From Chionoecetes opilio (lineage: Eukaryota; Arthropoda; Malacostraca; Decapoda; Majidae): 64,000 nucleotides of DNA. The stretch is taken from assembly GCA_016584305.1 (NCBI GenBank), contig JACEEZ010020340.1, positions 35,996 through 99,995 of the forward strand. The letters are read 5' to 3'. This document shows positions 62,586 to 64,000 of this stretch, one piece after another (position 1 is the first letter of the stretch; the number at the start of each line of letters is the position of its first letter). The notes under the pieces were generated by a model that had not been told where the DNA came from, did not search any database, and saw only the letters and a list, made by a program, of their open reading frames with translations. The translations under genes were made by a program, and so were the position numbers.

Positions 62586-64000
62586 TCCACCGCCTGACAA
62601 AGGCTTACACTGAAGACCCCGCCTTCGGGCTTTTGCAGCGTCCTCTGCACCGTTCTTGCAGCCACATCGCAAGAGTTCCTTGAAAGCTTCTGATGCTTCT
62701 GGTAGGGTCGCCATTTAAAACTCCATCCCCACCGACTTCTTGTTCCCACCCCATTCCCCGGGTCGGAAGTTCTGGAGCGGGGGTCTCATTGGGGCCCAAA
62801 CATGCCCAGCCTTTTTGACGTTTCTTTGGTGTGTTGGTGATGCACCTGGGTAACCATAAATACTCTGCCTTTCTTGCTGAACGCTGTTTCCTTGCCGGGT
62901 TTTCACACCCTCCTCTGTTTGCTGGTGGATCGTAAGCGGACCAAAATCGCTCCGTGGTTGCATCCCCTTTCGTAAATGGCACGTGGGTCGGGGCATGGCC
63001 CCCAAAGGGCCCAAAAAATGCTGGTGTGACGTCTCCATAGGGGGGCCATTTCCATGCAGTCTTTTTGCCCCGGGCCGGCCAAAACAGACACCGTGTTTTC
63101 ATCCATGAAGGCGTGGAACTGGGCAAGGCCACACATCGGTCAGGACCAAGATTTTGGTGATCTCATGAGCAGCGATAAACCTAAATTTTTCCCCCACCCC
63201 AAAAGGGCAATCCACAGTTCAGAGGATGTTGACGTTTGGGCTGATGCAGGGCCAGGACTATCACGTCTGTATCAACTGTGCGTTTTGACACTTTGCTGTA
63301 CCCCTGTTGTACGGCATCCTGTAGGTGCAGGGAAAACGATTGTCACCTCCTCATGCGTGCAGGGCGCTAGAAGCTGACCGCCCTGGCGATTGGAGAAAAG
63401 ACCCAGTGCCTTGTGGGTGATGAGATTTTTTGGTGGCAATGTCTGCCACGTTAGAACCAAAGGAAACAGCTCCGTCTTGTTGTCGTTGTTGCGGGAAACT
63501 CTTGCCTGTTTCCGGGAAGGCCTTGAGGGGCTTTCGACTCTCTCCTAACTCCCCTTTCCCTCTCTTGCTGCGAGTGCCCTCCTTTAAAAGCTTTGCCATG
63601 TACATCCCAGAAATGTCTAGTCTGTCTACAGCTAAACTGGGATGTGACTACGGCACAAGACATCATGGGATAACCCTTTGGGAATGTCTTTGCGCCCCTG
63701 GTCGCAGCATGTTGATGTGGAGCACCCCAGATGTTGACCTGTACTGGGGGGGTGGAGAGTCCTCTTTCACGGGAACAAGGTTTTCCAGGCAGGGCATCAA
63801 GTCAGATTTGGGTTTCCCAGTTCTCGGGGCCACCCATCTAGACGGGAACGGGGGACAGGCCTGGTTTTCGTGCTGAAAGAACTCGTCCAAATCACCATGG
63901 CGTATCGGGGGGGCAATGTACAGCCTGGGAAGAGCGAACATTTCTTCAGGATGACATCTTGGTTTCCTTGACTTCGCTCTGATGGTGGGGGGCTAAAAAA
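62586..64000 (-). pseudogene. FEN1/XPG-like transposon protein relic, fourth copy (runs off the window)
   Basis: Minus-strand pieces in several frames follow the order of the other copies: DLDEFFQHENQACPP, VLHINMLRPGAQ, a CTHEE motif with YSKVSKRTVDTDVIVLAL (DxD), FHAFMDENTVSVLAGPG (the GCDT motif is damaged), KKTAWKWPPY, TERFW and ending GCKNGAEDAAK and RRRGLQC. Many frameshifts; clearly dead. The N-terminal part lies beyond 64000. Confidence 0.75.

Noticed and set aside
53000..64000. Upstream SLC22 exon encoding TM1
   Set aside because: Scanned the minus strand for the expected N-terminal hydrophobic segment with splice sites and found none that was convincing.

Overview
The window is nuclear DNA of an animal, most likely an arthropod and plausibly a decapod crustacean. 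The reasons are long perfect (GA)n, (CT)n, (CA)n and (AT)n arrays, many tRNA-derived SINEs, AACCTA/TTAGG-like short repeats, and a mixture of RTE, CR1/Jockey-type, BEL/Pao, Gypsy, hAT, Tc1 and PIF/Harbinger relics. The species cannot be named from the sequence. No bacterial genes, operons, CRISPR arrays, rRNA genes or functional tRNA genes were seen.

Only one host gene can be supported: an SLC22-type (organic cation/carnitine transporter-like) membrane transporter on the minus strand. Eight exons lie between 52595 and 30179, and every splice phase is compatible with its neighbours. The first exon or exons were not found. Its introns are full of mobile DNA. The most informative is a BEL/Pao LTR retrotransposon (31869-39315) with a 5-bp target duplication. 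Its 5' LTR was later hit by a terminal-inverted-repeat DNA transposon (32563-35322) and its 3' LTR by a SINE (38317-38605). Each LTR therefore serves as the empty site for the insertion in the other.

The most interesting signal is a multi-copy DNA transposon family encoding a protein with no DDE transposase that I recognise. Two copies are bounded by long inverted repeats starting TAG.CC and by 3-bp target duplications (32563-35322, TSD TAC; 25026-27276, TSD CAT). Two more coding relics lie at 5008-8005 and 62586-64000. The C-terminal half carries the ordered acidic motifs of FEN1/XPG-type nucleases (VFDG-like, EAD-like, DxD, GCDTT) followed by a tesmin/CXC-like cysteine cluster. The N-terminal half carries zinc-binding Cys/His pairs. 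The AcademX lineage, which I recall as having an XPG-type nuclease and 3-4 bp duplications, is the closest described comparator. If these elements are not AcademX, they would be a new type.

Layout: 1-1211 long foldback element (second copy 60830-62095, third fragment 45610-45905); 1362-3237 LINE relic; 5008-8005 nuclease transposon; 8149-10400 tandem repeat, PIF/Harbinger relic and AT arrays; 10.7-17.1 kb a series of foldback, hAT and TIR elements, several with exact target duplications; 17.7-18.7 kb two SINEs; 18.7-23.1 kb Gypsy integrase, hAT, CR1-like and Tc1 relics; 25.0-27.3 kb second nuclease element; 28.1-30.1 kb TIR element, SINEs and microsatellites; 30.2-52.6 kb the transporter gene with nested insertions, including BEL, a CR1/Jockey-like LINE, an RTE LINE with a 710-codon reading frame, and a CACTGGGG-ended transposon; 53.2-55.7 kb truncated SINE, RTE and LINE copies; 55.7-64 kb a pogo/Tigger-like TIR element with tandem repeats, low-complexity purine DNA, a SINE, the second foldback copy and a fourth nuclease-transposon relic. 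Most coding relics are broken by stops or frameshifts; the main exceptions are the RTE frame and the 50192-51097 frame.
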